Part shown: positions 27,745 through 27,910 of the stretch, piece after piece
Layout: each line of letters opens with the position of its first letter
Numbering within the stretch: the stretch's first letter is position 1
IMG/VR virus record: IMGVR_UViG_3300043313_000464
Span: 1 to 27,910 of that record
Source of the DNA: a virus
Length of the DNA stretch: 27,910 bases
Direction: 5' to 3' (one strand)
Made by a program: the position numbers and the translations under genes
The notes under the pieces: generated by a model
Seen by the model: only the letters and a program-made list of their open reading frames with translations
Told to the model about the DNA's origin: nothing
Databases searched by the model: none

Positions 27745-27910
27745 ATGAGAAAACTACTTTTTGCTACAGCTGCACTACTCGCATTGTCCGGGGCGGCGCA
27801 GGCCGATGTTGTTATCGATACCCGCGGACTGGGCGGCACCGGCACCAACGTGGTGTTCAATTCGTTCGATCCGACGCTGGGTCTGGTTCTTGGTACTCTT
27901 AACGGCCAGA
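27745..27910 (+). CDS. Secreted protein, cut by the right edge
   Basis: Partial, 55 residues visible. The signal peptide MRKLLFATAALLALSGAAQA is followed by DVVIDTRGLGGTGTNVVFNS and then FDPTLGLVLGTLNGQ. AGGAG lies 7 bases before the ATG, the best ribosome site of the right part. The Gly/Thr/Asn-rich mature start resembles secreted or surface-anchored proteins of rhizobia. It may be a host gene beside the prophage or a phage cargo gene, and the visible part does not decide. Confidence 0.75.
   Translation, partial: MRKLLFATAALLALSGAAQADVVIDTRGLGGTGTNVVFNSFDPTLGLVLGTLNGQ

Overview
The window is most of a siphovirus genome or prophage from a high-GC alphaproteobacterium, probably Rhizobiales and Bradyrhizobium-like. 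The host guess rests on base composition, a GcrA-type regulator, gene-transfer-agent-like tail chaperones, and small proteins resembling those in rhizobial phages. The species cannot be named from sequence alone. No integrase, CI-type repressor, lysis genes, tRNA or attachment sites are visible, so temperate status is open. Both ends cut through the element.

Almost everything left of about 26.5 kb is on the minus strand. The genes are tightly packed, and most junctions are ATGA, GTGA or TGATG overlaps. Read right to left (the direction of transcription), the layout is as follows. A Cro-like regulator is followed by a small exported protein whose start region is an exact consensus parS palindrome. 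Next come a coiled-coil protein, a DNA methyltransferase, a GcrA homologue and an HNH protein. A DUF1376 replication protein carries six 11-bp tandem repeats and a DnaA-box match, a likely replication origin. The recombination module is an ERF annealing protein and a YqaJ-type exonuclease. Small proteins and an excisionase-like HTH protein lead to a NusG paralogue. A small Pro/Gln-rich protein and an HNH endonuclease precede the packaging and head genes: terminase large subunit, a fused prohead protease and major capsid protein, and portal.

The head-tail region follows: a collagen-like protein, connector, head closure protein and DUF3168 tail terminator. Two accessory proteins come next, one with the catalytic signature of a glycoside hydrolase. 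The tail region is a major tail tube protein, G/GT-type chaperones with a clear -1 frameshift signal, an HK97 gp10-like protein, the tape measure protein, two tail-tip proteins, a peptidase-like protein and a J-like tail hub protein. Two intrinsic terminators sit inside this late unit, one after the capsid gene and one before the tail tube gene. The NusG paralogue is an attractive candidate for the late antiterminator.

Right of about 26.5 kb the strand flips. A regulatory region with two operator-like palindromes separates the leftward unit from a short rightward operon of very small genes. A secreted protein gene runs off the right edge.

The points most worth attention are the parS site, the iteron origin inside the replication gene, the frameshift signal with its hairpin, the adjacent GcrA and methyltransferase genes, the phage NusG, and the glycoside-hydrolase-like virion gene.
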